Shown here: positions 26,582 through 36,124 of the stretch, piece by piece
Numbering within the stretch: the stretch's first letter is position 1
Layout: every line of letters begins with the position of its first letter
NCBI GenBank assembly: GCA_035565335.1
Contig: DATMSO010000028.1
Coordinates: forward strand, 1-64,000
Direction of reading: 5' to 3'
DNA length: 64,000 bases
DNA from: Methylovorus sp035565335
Lineage (GTDB): Bacteria; Pseudomonadota; Gammaproteobacteria; Burkholderiales; Methylophilaceae
Position numbers and translations under genes: made by a program
Notes under the pieces: generated by a model
Told to the model about the DNA's origin: nothing
Database searches by the model: none
The model's input: only the letters and a program-made list of their open reading frames with translations

Positions 26582-27322
26582 ATGGCTGATCTATCCGTCT
26601 CGCTCATCATTGCCGACGACGAAACACCGGCACGCAACCGTCTGCGCGAGCTGCTGGCCGACATCCCCGGCATTCATATCGTTGGTGAAGCACGTCACGG
26701 TGCCGAAGCCATTGCAATGGCCCAGCAAAGCGGAGCCGATCTGGTATTGCTCGATATCCGCATGCCGGAGATGGACGGCATAGAGGCCGCCAGCCATTTG
26801 CAGAAACTGGCCTCGCCCCCTGCCATCATCTTTACCACGGCTTATGATGCCTACGCGCTGCAGGCCTTTGACATGAGCGCGGTCGATTACCTGCTGAAAC
26901 CCATCCGGCGTGAACGTCTGCTCACCGCCATCAACAAGGCGCGTGCGCTGCTGCCGGCACAGCTGGCCGCGATTCAGCCCTTGCAATCGCAACGCAGCCA
27001 TTTCAGCGTCAGCGAGCGCGGTCGGGTGTTGCTGGTGCCCGTGCATGAGGTGATTTATCTGCGGGCAGAGCTGAAATACACCACCTTGCGCACCGGCGAG
27101 CATGAATACCTGATTGAAGACAGCCTCAACAGCATAGAACAGGAATTTGGCGAGCGCTTTTTGCGGCTGCACCGCAATTGCCTGGTGAATCCGCACTATC
27201 TGCTGGGCTATCAGAAAGGCGGTGACGGCGAACAGCAATGGGTCGCGCTGCTGAAAGGTATCCCGGATACCCTGGCTGTCAGTCGGCGGCAATTGCATCT
27301 GCTTAAAAACCTGGCGGGCTGA
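26582..27322 (+). CDS. LytTR-family response regulator (AlgR type)
   Basis: 246-residue DNA-binding response regulator. The receiver domain (about 6-120) has D-D-E (12-14), phospho-acceptor Asp58 in L-L-D-I-R-M-P-E-M-D-G, Thr in F-T-T-A-Y and Lys in L-L-K-P-I. The C-terminal LytTR domain (about 140-244) has V-P-V-H-E-V-I-Y-L-R-A-E and F-L-R-L-H-R-N-C-L-V-N. Its kinase is immediately upstream and hemC begins 82 bases downstream. The targets are unknown; in Pseudomonas the AlgR homologue acts on exopolysaccharide and surface functions. Confidence 0.92.
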   Translation: MADLSVSLIIADDETPARNRLRELLADIPGIHIVGEARHGAEAIAMAQQSGADLVLLDIRMPEMDGIEAASHLQKLASPPAIIFTTAYDAYALQAFDMSAVDYLLKPIRRERLLTAINKARALLPAQLAAIQPLQSQRSHFSVSERGRVLLVPVHEVIYLRAELKYTTLRTGEHEYLIEDSLNSIEQEFGERFLRLHRNCLVNPHYLLGYQKGGDGEQQWVALLKGIPDTLAVSRRQLHLLKNLAG

Positions 27323-27404
27323 GCGCTGGCACAGAGCGGTCATCATCCGTATGTTAAAATAGCGCTTTAGTGATTTTGCGGGCATTGCGCCCCGTCAGCC
27401 TACG

Positions 27405-28364
27405 ATGACATCCTCCCAGACCCCTATCCCAGAAAAACTTGTGATTGCCTCGCGCGAAAGTGCGCTGGCCATGTGGCAGGCCCGCCACATCCAGGCCCGT
27501 TTGCAAGCGCTTTACCCTGAGACACAAGTGGAGATTCTGGGCATGACCACCACCGGCGACCAGATTCTGGATTCCCCGCTGGCCCGCATAGGCGGCAAAG
27601 GGCTTTTCGTAAAGGAGCTGGAACAGGCACTGGCCGATGGTCGCGCCGACCTGGCGGTACATTCAATGAAAGACGTCCCCATGCATCTGCCGGAAGGCTT
27701 TGCCATGGCGGCGATCGGCGAGCGCGAAGATCCGCGTGATGCTTTCGTATCCAATGATTACACATCGCTGGAAGCCCTGCCGGCAGGCAGCGTTGTCGGC
27801 ACCTCCAGCCTGCGCCGCCAGAGTCAGTTGCAAGCGCGCTTTCCTCACCTGGTAATCGAATCCCTGCGCGGCAATCTGCAAACGCGTCTGCGCAAACTGG
27901 ATGAAGGCCAATATGCCGCGATCATCCTGGCTGCCGCCGGCCTCATACGCCTGGGCTTGGGTGACCGCATTGCGCAGACTATTGCCCCGGAAGACAGCAT
28001 TCCGGCCGTGGGCCAGGGCGCGCTGGGCATTGAAATCAATGCCGCGCGTACCGATCTATTGAGCGTATTGGCCCCATTGAATCATGCCGATACGGCGGCC
28101 TGCGTAGAGGCCGAACGCGGCATGAGCCGCGCGCTGGCCGGAAGCTGCACGGTACCGCTGGGGGCATATGCCACCAAGCAGGGCGATAACATCAGCATTC
28201 ACGGCTTTGTCGCCAGTGTGGACGGCAAACAGATGCTGCGGGCCGAAGCGCATGGAAATGCAGCGCAGCCTGAACTATTGGGGCAGCAGCTAGCCCAATC
28301 CCTGATTGCGCAAGGTGCCGATACGATACTGCAAGCGCTGGCCGAACAGAATTCGCATGGCTGA
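27405..28364 (+). CDS. hemC: Porphobilinogen deaminase
   Basis: Polymerises four porphobilinogens to hydroxymethylbilane in heme and corrinoid synthesis. The 319-residue product has the family start I-A-S-R-E-S-A-L-A-M-W-Q-A, H-S-M-K-D-V-P near 85, the S-S-L-R-R-Q-S substrate-binding region and Cys248 in A-L-A-G-S-C-T-V-P-L-G-A, which carries the dipyrromethane cofactor. It heads hemC-hemD-hemX-hemY; hemD overlaps its last 8 bases. Confidence 0.97.
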   Translation: MTSSQTPIPEKLVIASRESALAMWQARHIQARLQALYPETQVEILGMTTTGDQILDSPLARIGGKGLFVKELEQALADGRADLAVHSMKDVPMHLPEGFAMAAIGEREDPRDAFVSNDYTSLEALPAGSVVGTSSLRRQSQLQARFPHLVIESLRGNLQTRLRKLDEGQYAAIILAAAGLIRLGLGDRIAQTIAPEDSIPAVGQGALGIEINAARTDLLSVLAPLNHADTAACVEAERGMSRALAGSCTVPLGAYATKQGDNISIHGFVASVDGKQMLRAEAHGNAAQPELLGQQLAQSLIAQGADTILQALAEQNSHG

Positions 28365-29145
28365 TCTGACGCTGACTGGCCTGCATGTTGCCATTACGCG
28401 GCCTTCAGACCAGGCTCACCGTTTATCGCGCATGATCGCGGACGCAGGGGGCGTGCCATACGCTTTCCCCCTGATTGAAATTGCACCGCTGGCCGATTAC
28501 AGCACGTTTGATGCGCAACTGCACCGGCTCGGCGAGTACGATTGGACTATTTTTATCAGTAGCAATGCGGTTCAGAATGCCATACCAAGAATGCTGAAAC
28601 TGGTGGGCAAGCCGCCTGCAGCATTACGGCACGCGGCTATTGGCCCGGTCACGGCCAGCGAACTGACCAGCCTGGGCATCAGCCCGGTGCTCACGCCTCA
28701 GGGCAGGTATGATAGTGAATCACTGCTGGCTTTGCCGGAAATGCAGCAGGTAGCAGGTCTGCGATTTATGATTTTCCGCGGGGTGGGTGGTCGCGAGCTT
28801 CTGGCCGACAGCCTGCGGGCACGTGGTGCCACCGTGGACTTTGCGGAATGCTACCGCCGTATCAACCCGCAAACCAGCGCGGAACCGCTGGCGCAGCGCT
28901 GGCAAAATCAGCAACTTGATGCGCTGGTGGTCACCAGCAGCGAAGCCATGCGCTACTTGCTGAGCATGACGGATAACGGCCAGCCGCCATGGATACGCGA
29001 TGTGACCTTATGTGTGAATCATGCACGTATTGCCGAACTGCCGCTTGCGCTTGGATTACATGTCAGCGTGGCAGAGGCACCAGGAGATGATGCCATGCTG
29101 CAATGCCTGAATGCTGTAGCCCTCTTGAAACAACAACGACACTGA
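28357..29145 (+). CDS. hemD: Uroporphyrinogen-III synthase
   Basis: Cyclises hydroxymethylbilane with ring-D inversion to uroporphyrinogen III. The 262-residue protein is weakly conserved, as the family is, but shows V-A-I-T-R-P-S-D-Q near the start, F-I-S-S-N-A-V near 65 and V-V-T-S-S-E-A-M-R-Y near 185. The ATG at 28357 was chosen because it begins M-A-D-L-T-L-T-G-L just ahead of the conserved T-R-P; an in-frame start 51 bases upstream lies deep inside hemC. Confidence 0.93.
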   Translation: MADLTLTGLHVAITRPSDQAHRLSRMIADAGGVPYAFPLIEIAPLADYSTFDAQLHRLGEYDWTIFISSNAVQNAIPRMLKLVGKPPAALRHAAIGPVTASELTSLGISPVLTPQGRYDSESLLALPEMQQVAGLRFMIFRGVGGRELLADSLRARGATVDFAECYRRINPQTSAEPLAQRWQNQQLDALVVTSSEAMRYLLSMTDNGQPPWIRDVTLCVNHARIAELPLALGLHVSVAEAPGDDAMLQCLNAVALLKQQRH

Positions 29146-29147
29146 AT

Positions 29148-30272
29148 ATGAGCGACCAACCCACGCCTTCCCAGCCCGCTGAAACGCCCGCCCTCGCGAC
29201 CTCCAATATGCCTGCAGAAGAGGTCTTGCAGGAGGAGGCTGCCGCCCCTGCCGCCAGCAGCAACTGGTTGACACAGCTTGCGCTCGTTATCGCGCTGGCG
29301 GCTGCTATCGCCATGGCTTGGCAGTGGTATCACGCCCGCCAACGATTTGCCGTGCTGGAGCAGGAACTCTCGCAAAAGCTCGAGCAATTCAATGGTGTTA
29401 ATCAGCAAGCGCTGGCGCTGGCTCGCAATGCCGATGAACGCAGTACCGAAGTGAGCGCCCGTGCCTCGCTGTTTGAACAAAAACTGGCCGAGTCGCGCGA
29501 TCAGGCCGAAGCCTTGCAAACGCTGTATGTGGAGCTTGCCAACAACCGCGAAGAGCGCACCATTGCCGAAGTTGAGCAATTGATCATCATCGCCAACCAG
29601 CAATTGCAGCTGGCCGGCAATATCAAACCCGCCTTGCTCGCCTTGCAGACGGCAGATACGCGTTTGCAGCATCTGGATAGCGGCCAGGTGGTGCAGTTGC
29701 GCAAATCCATAGGCCAGGATATTCAACGCCTGCAAAACATGCCGCAGGTAGACACCGTCGGCATCAGTTTAAAACTGGAAAACCTGGCTGAAGCGGTAAA
29801 CACGCTACCCTTGGTAAGTGAGCGCCACCCTGACTCCGCGCCTCAGCTGGCACCGCAATGGGATAGCAACCCATGGCACCGCCTGGCTCAAGAGGTATGG
29901 CAAGACCTGCGCACCATGATCCGCCTGGAGCGCATCGACCGGCCCGAACCGCCACTGCTGGCGCCGGAGCAGAATTTCTTCCTGCGCGAAAACATCAAGC
30001 TGCATTTGCTGACAGCGCGTATTGCGCTCTTGCAACACGATGAAGCCACTTACCGCGCCGATCTGCAAGCGGCCGAAAAATGGCTGAGAAGTCATTTCGA
30101 CCCACGCGATAGCGGCACCCAATTGGCCCTGAATATCCTGAAAGAGCTCTCATCCAAGGAAATCGTGATTGACCTACCCGATGTCAATGAAAGCCTGTCG
30201 CTCGTCAGCAAGTACAAACTTTCGCTGGAACGGGTGAGCACGCCAGCAAAAAGCAATACGGAGCGTAAATAG
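29148..30272 (+). CDS. hemX: HemX-like membrane protein
   Basis: 374-residue inner-membrane protein of the HemX family, annotated in many genomes as a uroporphyrinogen-III methyltransferase although no methyltransferase motif is visible. A Pro/Ala-rich cytosolic N-terminus is followed by one membrane helix (about 40-60, L-V-I-A-L-A-A-A-I-A-M-A-W) and a long periplasmic coiled-coil and helical domain. Position between hemD and hemY is diagnostic. Its stop shares one base with the hemY GTG start. Molecular role is unsettled. Confidence 0.88.
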   Translation: MSDQPTPSQPAETPALATSNMPAEEVLQEEAAAPAASSNWLTQLALVIALAAAIAMAWQWYHARQRFAVLEQELSQKLEQFNGVNQQALALARNADERSTEVSARASLFEQKLAESRDQAEALQTLYVELANNREERTIAEVEQLIIIANQQLQLAGNIKPALLALQTADTRLQHLDSGQVVQLRKSIGQDIQRLQNMPQVDTVGISLKLENLAEAVNTLPLVSERHPDSAPQLAPQWDSNPWHRLAQEVWQDLRTMIRLERIDRPEPPLLAPEQNFFLRENIKLHLLTARIALLQHDEATYRADLQAAEKWLRSHFDPRDSGTQLALNILKELSSKEIVIDLPDVNESLSLVSKYKLSLERVSTPAKSNTERK

Positions 30273-31453
30273 TGCGTTGGTTGTTCTGGATATTACTGAT
30301 ACTGGGCCTGGCCGTTGGCCTATCGCTACTGGCCGTCAATAATCAAGGCTATGTACTGATCGTACGCCCGCCTTATCGCATGGAGCTGTCGGTCAACCTC
30401 CTGCTGGTGATGATACTGGGCGGCTTTATCAGCTTGCACCTTGTGTTGCGGCTGATTCAATACACGCGCCATCTACCAGCCAGCGTGCGCAGCTACAAGG
30501 AAGAGCGCCGCATACGCCTCGGACGTGCCGCCTTGAGCGAAGGGCTGCAATCTCTGGCAGAGGGCCGCTATCTGCTGGCTGAAAAAGCCGCCAACAAAGC
30601 GCTGGCACTGGAAGAAAATCCTGGCCTGTCCACGCTGGTGGCTGCCCGTGCCGCGCACAAGCTCAAGAACAAATCGCAGCGTGATTTTTACCTGGCCGAG
30701 GCTGAACGCATCGCCCCCGAAGCCGCGATCGCCCGTCTGCTTATCCAGGCTGAATTCATGCTGGATGACCGCCGCTACAACGAAGCACTGAACGTGCTAC
30801 ACAAACTGGACAAGCTGGAATCCAAATACCCTCCGGCCTTGCGTCTGGAACTGAAAGCCCAGGTGCACCTGAAAAACTGGGAGCAAGTGCTGGTCACCCT
30901 GCGCCGCCTGGAAAAACACGATGCGATCGAAAGCTGGCATTTACGTGAACTGCGCCAGCAAGCCCATACCCACCTCTTGCAACGACTGACTGACGACCTG
31001 GACAAGCTGAATGCCTACTGGAAAAAAATGCCGGAGGAAGATCGTCTGAACAATAGAATCGCCTGCATTGCCGCCCAGACATTTATCCAGGCAGGCGCCG
31101 GCGATCAGGCGGCGGAAATTGTGGAAATGAGCCTGACCAAAGGCTGGGACAGCAAACTCGCCGGCATGCTGGGCGATTGCCTGTCATCACAGCCGCAGAA
31201 GCAGTTGCAACAAGCGGAACACTGGTTGCTAAGCCATGAAAATGACGCTGACCTGCTGCGTTCCCTGGGGAATTTGTGCGTGCGTCTGAGTCTATGGGGC
31301 AAGGCACAGAGCTATTTTGAAGCCAGCCTGAGCGTGAAACCAAGCGCCGCCACACATCTGGCCCTGGCGCGCCTGCTGGATGAGCGTGGCGAAACCGAAG
31401 CCGCCAATCACCAGTTCCGTCTCAGCACCCAATTCTGCCCGGGGTTTGAATAA
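30272..31453 (+). CDS. hemY: HemY-like TPR membrane protein
   Basis: 393-residue inner-membrane protein of the proteobacterial HemY family (not the protoporphyrinogen oxidase of the same name). Two N-terminal helices (about 4-22 and 40-62) precede a cytosolic TPR domain; the conserved R-L-G-R-A-A-L-S-E-G-L lies just after the second helix, and repeats such as A-L-A-R-L-L-D-E-R-G-E-T-E-A-A near the end are TPR-like. The GTG start overlaps the hemX stop by one base. A terminator follows. Confidence 0.9.
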   Translation: MRWLFWILLILGLAVGLSLLAVNNQGYVLIVRPPYRMELSVNLLLVMILGGFISLHLVLRLIQYTRHLPASVRSYKEERRIRLGRAALSEGLQSLAEGRYLLAEKAANKALALEENPGLSTLVAARAAHKLKNKSQRDFYLAEAERIAPEAAIARLLIQAEFMLDDRRYNEALNVLHKLDKLESKYPPALRLELKAQVHLKNWEQVLVTLRRLEKHDAIESWHLRELRQQAHTHLLQRLTDDLDKLNAYWKKMPEEDRLNNRIACIAAQTFIQAGAGDQAAEIVEMSLTKGWDSKLAGMLGDCLSSQPQKQLQQAEHWLLSHENDADLLRSLGNLCVRLSLWGKAQSYFEASLSVKPSAATHLALARLLDERGETEAANHQFRLSTQFCPGFE

Positions 31454-31485
31454 GGGTATCGCGCTTACGCGAGTACCCTGCTTTT
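31454..31485. terminator. Terminator between hemY and the reductase gene
   Basis: Stem GGGTA-TCGCG paired with CGCGA-TACCC around a CTTA loop, with one bulged G, followed by a short T-run (31482-31485). It begins right after the hemY stop and serves the convergent junction, better on the plus strand. Confidence 0.6.
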
Positions 31486-31494
31486 ACCTTGTGC

Positions 31495-32529
31495 TTATGC
31501 CGCTACAGGTTTGGGAGGGGGATTGGAAAAGGTGAAGGCGTCTGAGAAGAACTCATCTTCCGGCAAGCCTTTCGCCTGGAAGCTCTGATGTGCGACATCC
31601 ACCATCTGCGGTGCGCCACAACAATAAACCTGATAAGCGCTCAGGTCAGTAAAGTCTTCCAGCACCGCCTCGTGCACCAGGCCGCGGCGTCCCTGCCAGC
31701 CATCTTCATCTTTGGGCTCGGATAATACCGGCACGTAACTGAAAAGATTGGACTCCTCCAGCCAGCGCTGGGGAAGCTCCGGCATATAGAGATCTTCCAG
31801 CGAACGGGCGCCCCAGTACAGCACCATTTTGCGCGGCGTTTTCTGATGCAGGATATGTTCGATAATGCCTTTGATCGGCGCAAAGCCGGTGCCACCGGCG
31901 ACGAAAATAATGGGCTTGTCGTGATCCTCACGCAGGTAAAAACTGCCAAATGGCCCTTCCAGCCGCAAAATGGCTTTTTCCTGCATTTCATTGAATACAT
32001 ATTCGGTGAAGGTTCCGCCTGGGATCAGGCGCAGATGCAGTTCGAGCAATTCATCATGATGCGGTGCATTCGCCAGGGAGAACGCGCGGCGCTTGCCATC
32101 TTTTAGCAGAAATTCAATGTATTGGCCTGCCAGGAACTGCATGCGCTCATTGCTGGGCAGCTTCAAATACAGCGCCATCACATCGTGTGACAGCTTCTCC
32201 ATCTTCTGCACGCGCGCCGGCATGATACGCGGGCGTATACCATTGCTGCCCGTGGCCTCGCGACACTCGATCACCAGATCAGTCTGCGGCACAGCACAGC
32301 ACAGCAATGCCATGCCGTTTGCCTTGTCGGCATCGGTCAGGGCGGAAGCCTGATGATCATTATGGCTCACCTCGCCTTGCAATACCTTGCCCTTGCAAGC
32401 ACCACAGGCGCCGTTACGGCAACCGTAAGGCAAGCCCAGTCCCGCATCAATGGCCGCGCTCAATACGGTGGCGTCACCTTCGACAACAAAACGATGGCCG
32501 CTAGGCTGGACAGTAACTTGATGAGACAT
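31495..32529 (-). CDS. 2Fe-2S ferredoxin/FAD/NAD(P)H reductase (CDP-6-deoxy-glucoseen reductase-like)
   Basis: 344-residue electron-transfer flavoprotein. An N-terminal plant-type ferredoxin domain has C-R-N-G-A-C-G-A-C (C-x4-C-x2-C) and a fourth Cys in L-L-C-C-A; then an FAD domain with R-A-F-S-L-A-N-A (R-x-Y-S-type motif) and an NAD(P) domain with V-A-G-G-T-G-F-A-P-I-K-G and Y-C-C-G-A-P-Q-M. Annotated homologues are called AscD-like reductases. No sugar-synthesis genes are near, so a general reductase role, possibly for an oxygenase, is more likely. Partner unknown. Confidence 0.85.
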   Translation of the reverse strand: MSHQVTVQPSGHRFVVEGDATVLSAAIDAGLGLPYGCRNGACGACKGKVLQGEVSHNDHQASALTDADKANGMALLCCAVPQTDLVIECREATGSNGIRPRIMPARVQKMEKLSHDVMALYLKLPSNERMQFLAGQYIEFLLKDGKRRAFSLANAPHHDELLELHLRLIPGGTFTEYVFNEMQEKAILRLEGPFGSFYLREDHDKPIIFVAGGTGFAPIKGIIEHILHQKTPRKMVLYWGARSLEDLYMPELPQRWLEESNLFSYVPVLSEPKDEDGWQGRRGLVHEAVLEDFTDLSAYQVYCCGAPQMVDVAHQSFQAKGLPEDEFFSDAFTFSNPPPKPVAA

Positions 32530-32718
32530 GCGTTCGATTCCTGATTCTAGAAGGATGAAAGCGGCATCAGGCCTGGGAGGGAATGAAGCCGCCAGGAATT
32601 AATGCGCACAAAAACAAACCATTAGGTGAGGCGCGAGTTTAACACAAGCCTTGGCGCAAGCTGCATGCCCACAGGCAAACCAGAATTGCACAGCCTCAGG
32701 GCTTTGCACGCAAGCTGG

Positions 32719-33141
32719 TTAATCTTCGCGGGTGTATTCGCCCTCAATCACATCATCATTTGCCGCTTGCGGCCTGCGGCTCTGGCGAGGTTCTGCTTGC
32801 ACGGTGTCATCAAAAACATCGGGTTTGGCCGAGGGCAACAGCAGCAGAATCACGGCAATGGCATCGGTCACCACGCCAGGAATAATCAGCAATATGCCTG
32901 CCAGCATGTTTTTAGCCCCACTGAACAAGGCACGCGCCGGAGCGCCGCCCTGGCTCAGGGTTTGGGTCATGCGCCCCAGCATCATCAGTTTTTCGTCCTG
33001 GATCAACCGCCAGCCCAGAATGGCAACCACCACCAGGTAAACCAGCACCCAAACGCCATAGCGTCCTGCCAGTTCTATCAATAACCATATCTCGACAACA
33101 GGGAATGCGAGTAAAATCAGCAGCAGCAAGGGTAAAGGCAT
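32719..33141 (-). CDS. fxsA: FxsA family membrane protein
   Basis: 140-residue inner-membrane protein. Two to three hydrophobic segments are visible (about 3-25, 28-45, 78-100), with the family pattern E-I-W-L-L-I-E-L-A, G-W-R-L-I-Q-D-E-K and I-P-G-V-V-T-D-A, then an acidic cytosolic tail. In E. coli FxsA is linked to F-plasmid phage exclusion and lies near groEL; here the neighbours are a reductase and divergent cutA, so no functional hint. Confidence 0.87.
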   Translation of the reverse strand: MPLPLLLLILLAFPVVEIWLLIELAGRYGVWVLVYLVVVAILGWRLIQDEKLMMLGRMTQTLSQGGAPARALFSGAKNMLAGILLIIPGVVTDAIAVILLLLPSAKPDVFDDTVQAEPRQSRRPQAANDDVIEGEYTRED

Positions 33142-33252
33142 ATATACAGTACTTTAAAAATAGCGAAGCAAGGGTGTGACGTCCGGTCCACCACCTTGTT
33201 CCCTTGTAAATGAAGCTTTACGTGGATATTTCAAGTCGGGGATGCTGACATC

Positions 33253-33606
33253 ATGTCACATGAAACCTTATCAAATACAGTGACGGCCGGCGAGGCGATA
33301 CTGGTATTGACCAATCTGCCGGACCACGCCTCCGCCACCGGGTTGGCGGAATACCTGGTCAACGCCCGGCTGGCGGCCTGCGTCAACATTCTGGCGCCCT
33401 GCACTTCTGTTTATCGCTGGCAGGGCAAGGTGGAAACTGCCAATGAAATCCCCTTGTTGATCAAGACCTGCAGCGCTCAATATACCGCCTTGCAGCAAGC
33501 CATTGTGCAACAGCATCCTTACGAACTTCCCGAAATCCTCTGTGTCCCAATCAGCACTGGATTGCCCGCCTACCTGACGTGGCTTAACGAGGAAACGACG
33601 GCCTGA
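33253..33606 (+). CDS. cutA: Divalent-cation tolerance protein CutA
   Basis: Small trimeric CutA1-family protein, 117 residues. Family features are L-V-N-A-R-L-A-A-C-V-N-I, the Y-R-W-Q-G-K-V-E near 55 and Y-E-L-P-E-I-L-C-V-P-I near 90. It is followed 4 bases later by dsbD, the cutA-dsbD pairing known in many Proteobacteria. Confidence 0.94.
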   Translation: MSHETLSNTVTAGEAILVLTNLPDHASATGLAEYLVNARLAACVNILAPCTSVYRWQGKVETANEIPLLIKTCSAQYTALQQAIVQQHPYELPEILCVPISTGLPAYLTWLNEETTA

Positions 33607-33610
33607 CCCC

Positions 33611-35449
33611 ATGAAATACCTTTTGAATGTACTGCTAATGGTATGCAGTCTGCTTCCCGCCCTGTCCAGCGCCCCCGTTAACGCAGCGCCGCTCAGCAGC
33701 AAGCTGGCCCTGTTTACCAGCGATGACGATATTCTGCCGCCAGATGAAGCCTTCAAGCTGGAGGTGGGCTCGATACGTCAGGACACCTTGCAAGCCGTTT
33801 TCCAGATCGCGCCCGGGCATTACCTTTATCGGGATCGGATCAAATTTTCCAGTGCCACGCCGGGCGTAACGGTTACCGATACCAGCCTACCTCCCGGCGA
33901 ATCAAAAAAAGACCCCAGCTTCGGCACGACTTACGTCTTTCACCGCGAAGCTGAAGCCAAGCTGCAGCTGGCGTTCAGCGGCGATGTGCCGGCCATGCTC
34001 AAGCTCAATGCCACCTATCAGGGCTGTAGCGAAAAGGGCCTGTGCTACCCGCCTATCCATAAAACCCTGGATGTGAGCCTGGGTGGCGATGCCACCGAAC
34101 CGCCTGCCACCACCGGCGCACCTGAGCAGGACCGCATTGCAGGCCTCTTGGGCAGTGGCAAACTATGGCTGATACTGAGCGGCTTTTTTGGTATAGGCCT
34201 GCTACTAGCATTCACTCCATGCATGTTGCCCATGATTCCCATCCTCTCCGGCATTATTGTTGGCAGCAAGGCACATGCTCACAGACACAAGGGCCACGCC
34301 ATTCTGCTATCGGCGGCTTATGTGCTGGGCATGTCATTGAGCTACACCCTGGCTGGCATCGCGGCGGGCTTATCCGGGCAATTGCTGAGTAGTGCCTTGC
34401 AAACCCCTTGGGTTCTGGGCGCCACGGCGCTGCTGTTTGTACTGCTGGCCCTTTCCATGTTCGGCTTTTATGAAATCCGTATACCTCAGTCGCTGGCAGA
34501 CCGCCTCACCGGCACCAACAGCCGTATCCGCGGCGGTCATTTCGTTGGCGTATTTCTTATGGGCGTGGTGTCTGCCCTGATCGTGAGCCCTTGTGTTGCA
34601 GCGCCTTTGGCAGGTGCCCTGCTATATATCAGCCAGACGCGTGATGTATGGCTGGGTGGCAGCGCCCTGTTTGCGCTATCGCTGGGCATGGGCTTGCCCT
34701 TGCTGCTGATTGGCGCTTCGGCAGGCAGTCTATTGCCCAAGGCGGGCCCGTGGATGGAACGTATCCGGCAACTGTTCGGCGTGGTGATGTTGTATGTTGC
34801 TCTGTTACTGATCAGCCCCGTGATTCCGCTACCGGTACAACTGCTGCTCTGGGCTGCACTACTGATTGTGCCAGCCATCTTTCTGCATGCGCTGGACCGG
34901 CTGCCGGACGCTGCAACGGGTTGGCAGCGTGTATGGAAAGGGCTGGGAATTATCATGCTGCTGCTGGGTGTGATGATGCTGATTGGCGCATTCAGCGGAG
35001 CCAGATCTCCCTTGCAACCTCTTTCTGGATTTAATACCGTCAGCCTGCAGAAAACCTCTGCCCCTTCCGCATTGCCTTTCAAACGCATTCATAGCCTGGA
35101 AGAACTGCAGCAATCTCTGGCAGATGCCAAAGGCAAAATCGTGATGCTGGATTTTTACGCCGACTGGTGTGTAGCTTGTAAGGAAATGGAGCAATTCACC
35201 TTTAGCGATCCGCTGGTGAAGGAATCTCTGGAAAATGTTGTTTTGCTGCAAGCGGATGTCACCCAGAACACCCCTGCCGACACGGCATTGCTGCAACGTT
35301 TTCAGCTGTTCGGCCCACCTGCCATGCTGTTTTTCCATGGACCGGAACAACGCGACCCCAAACTCAAGCTGATTGGCTACCAGAATAGCGAGCAATTCTT
35401 GCGCGCGCGCCATACACTGGGTTGTGAACCTGGCATTACCTACTGCTGA
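33611..35449 (+). CDS. dsbD: Thiol:disulfide interchange protein DsbD
   Basis: Inner-membrane reductant conduit passing electrons from cytosolic thioredoxin to periplasmic proteins, including those for cytochrome c maturation. The 612-residue product has a signal peptide, an N-terminal periplasmic domain with a Cys pair (C-S-E-K-G-L-C-Y-P-P), a central eight-helix domain with the redox cysteines in F-T-P-C-M-L-P and S-P-C-V-A-A-P, and a C-terminal thioredoxin domain with W-C-V-A-C. It is followed 1 base later by a TlpA-like gene. Relevant to the local c-type cytochrome at 46.3 kb. Confidence 0.96.
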   Translation: MKYLLNVLLMVCSLLPALSSAPVNAAPLSSKLALFTSDDDILPPDEAFKLEVGSIRQDTLQAVFQIAPGHYLYRDRIKFSSATPGVTVTDTSLPPGESKKDPSFGTTYVFHREAEAKLQLAFSGDVPAMLKLNATYQGCSEKGLCYPPIHKTLDVSLGGDATEPPATTGAPEQDRIAGLLGSGKLWLILSGFFGIGLLLAFTPCMLPMIPILSGIIVGSKAHAHRHKGHAILLSAAYVLGMSLSYTLAGIAAGLSGQLLSSALQTPWVLGATALLFVLLALSMFGFYEIRIPQSLADRLTGTNSRIRGGHFVGVFLMGVVSALIVSPCVAAPLAGALLYISQTRDVWLGGSALFALSLGMGLPLLLIGASAGSLLPKAGPWMERIRQLFGVVMLYVALLLISPVIPLPVQLLLWAALLIVPAIFLHALDRLPDAATGWQRVWKGLGIIMLLLGVMMLIGAFSGARSPLQPLSGFNTVSLQKTSAPSALPFKRIHSLEELQQSLADAKGKIVMLDFYADWCVACKEMEQFTFSDPLVKESLENVVLLQADVTQNTPADTALLQRFQLFGPPAMLFFHGPEQRDPKLKLIGYQNSEQFLRARHTLGCEPGITYC

Positions 35450-35450
35450 T

Positions 35451-36005
35451 ATGCCATTTCCCCGTCGCGCCTTCTTCATCCTTGCCCTGCTTCTGATTGC
35501 CGCAGGCGCCTACTCCTTTGTTAGCCGCTGGCAACAGGGTGGCTTCAGTGAAGATCATCCCCCTGCGAATACTTCCCGGTTTTTCGCCGTGATATTGCCG
35601 GATGTAAAAGGCGTCATGCAACCGATGTACGAGTTACGGGGACAAATACTGGTGGTTAATTTCTGGGCCAGCTGGTGCCCGCCCTGCCGTGAAGAAATGC
35701 CCGAACTGAGCGAATTGCAGGCAATGTACCGCGATCAAGGCCTCCTGGTGCTGGGCATAGCCGCCGAAGATCAGGAAAGTGTAAATCAGTTTGCCAGTGA
35801 GACACCGGTAGGCTATCCTCTTTTCGCAGCCGATACAGAGGCCGGGCCGCTAAGTGCAAGCCTCGGCAATCACCGTAGCGTGCTGCCTTACACGGTGGTG
35901 ATTGATCGCGAGGGCCACATCGTCAAAAGTTACTTTGGCCGGATTAATCGTCATCTGCTGGAACAATCGGTCAAGCCCTTACTGCAAGCCAGCAGCCTCC
36001 CCTAG
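35451..36005 (+). CDS. TlpA/ResA-like thioredoxin
   Basis: 184-residue membrane-tethered periplasmic thioredoxin. An N-terminal helix (about 5-24) serves as anchor or uncleaved signal; the thioredoxin fold has the active site F-W-A-S-W-C-P-P-C and the cis-Pro region V-L-P-Y-T-V-V-I-D. The ATG at 35451 follows the dsbD stop by one base; the frame is open further upstream but only within dsbD. Probably reduced by DsbD and dedicated to apocytochrome c or another thiol client. Confidence 0.9.
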   Translation: MPFPRRAFFILALLLIAAGAYSFVSRWQQGGFSEDHPPANTSRFFAVILPDVKGVMQPMYELRGQILVVNFWASWCPPCREEMPELSELQAMYRDQGLLVLGIAAEDQESVNQFASETPVGYPLFAADTEAGPLSASLGNHRSVLPYTVVIDREGHIVKSYFGRINRHLLEQSVKPLLQASSLP

Positions 36006-36124
36006 AAGTTTTTCAATAACATCTAAATTCGGTAAATTTCGTCAATTCACTGGACAATATCACCCAATTTACGGCAAACTTGCTGCCATGAAAGCACGTC
36101 CCCGGTCCACAGAATCCCACTGCC

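Noticed and set aside
26568..26590. Direct repeat ATGGCTGA at the response-regulator start, suggesting an upstream start
   Set aside because: The first ATG (26569) runs into a stop after six codons; the second (26582) opens the full gene.
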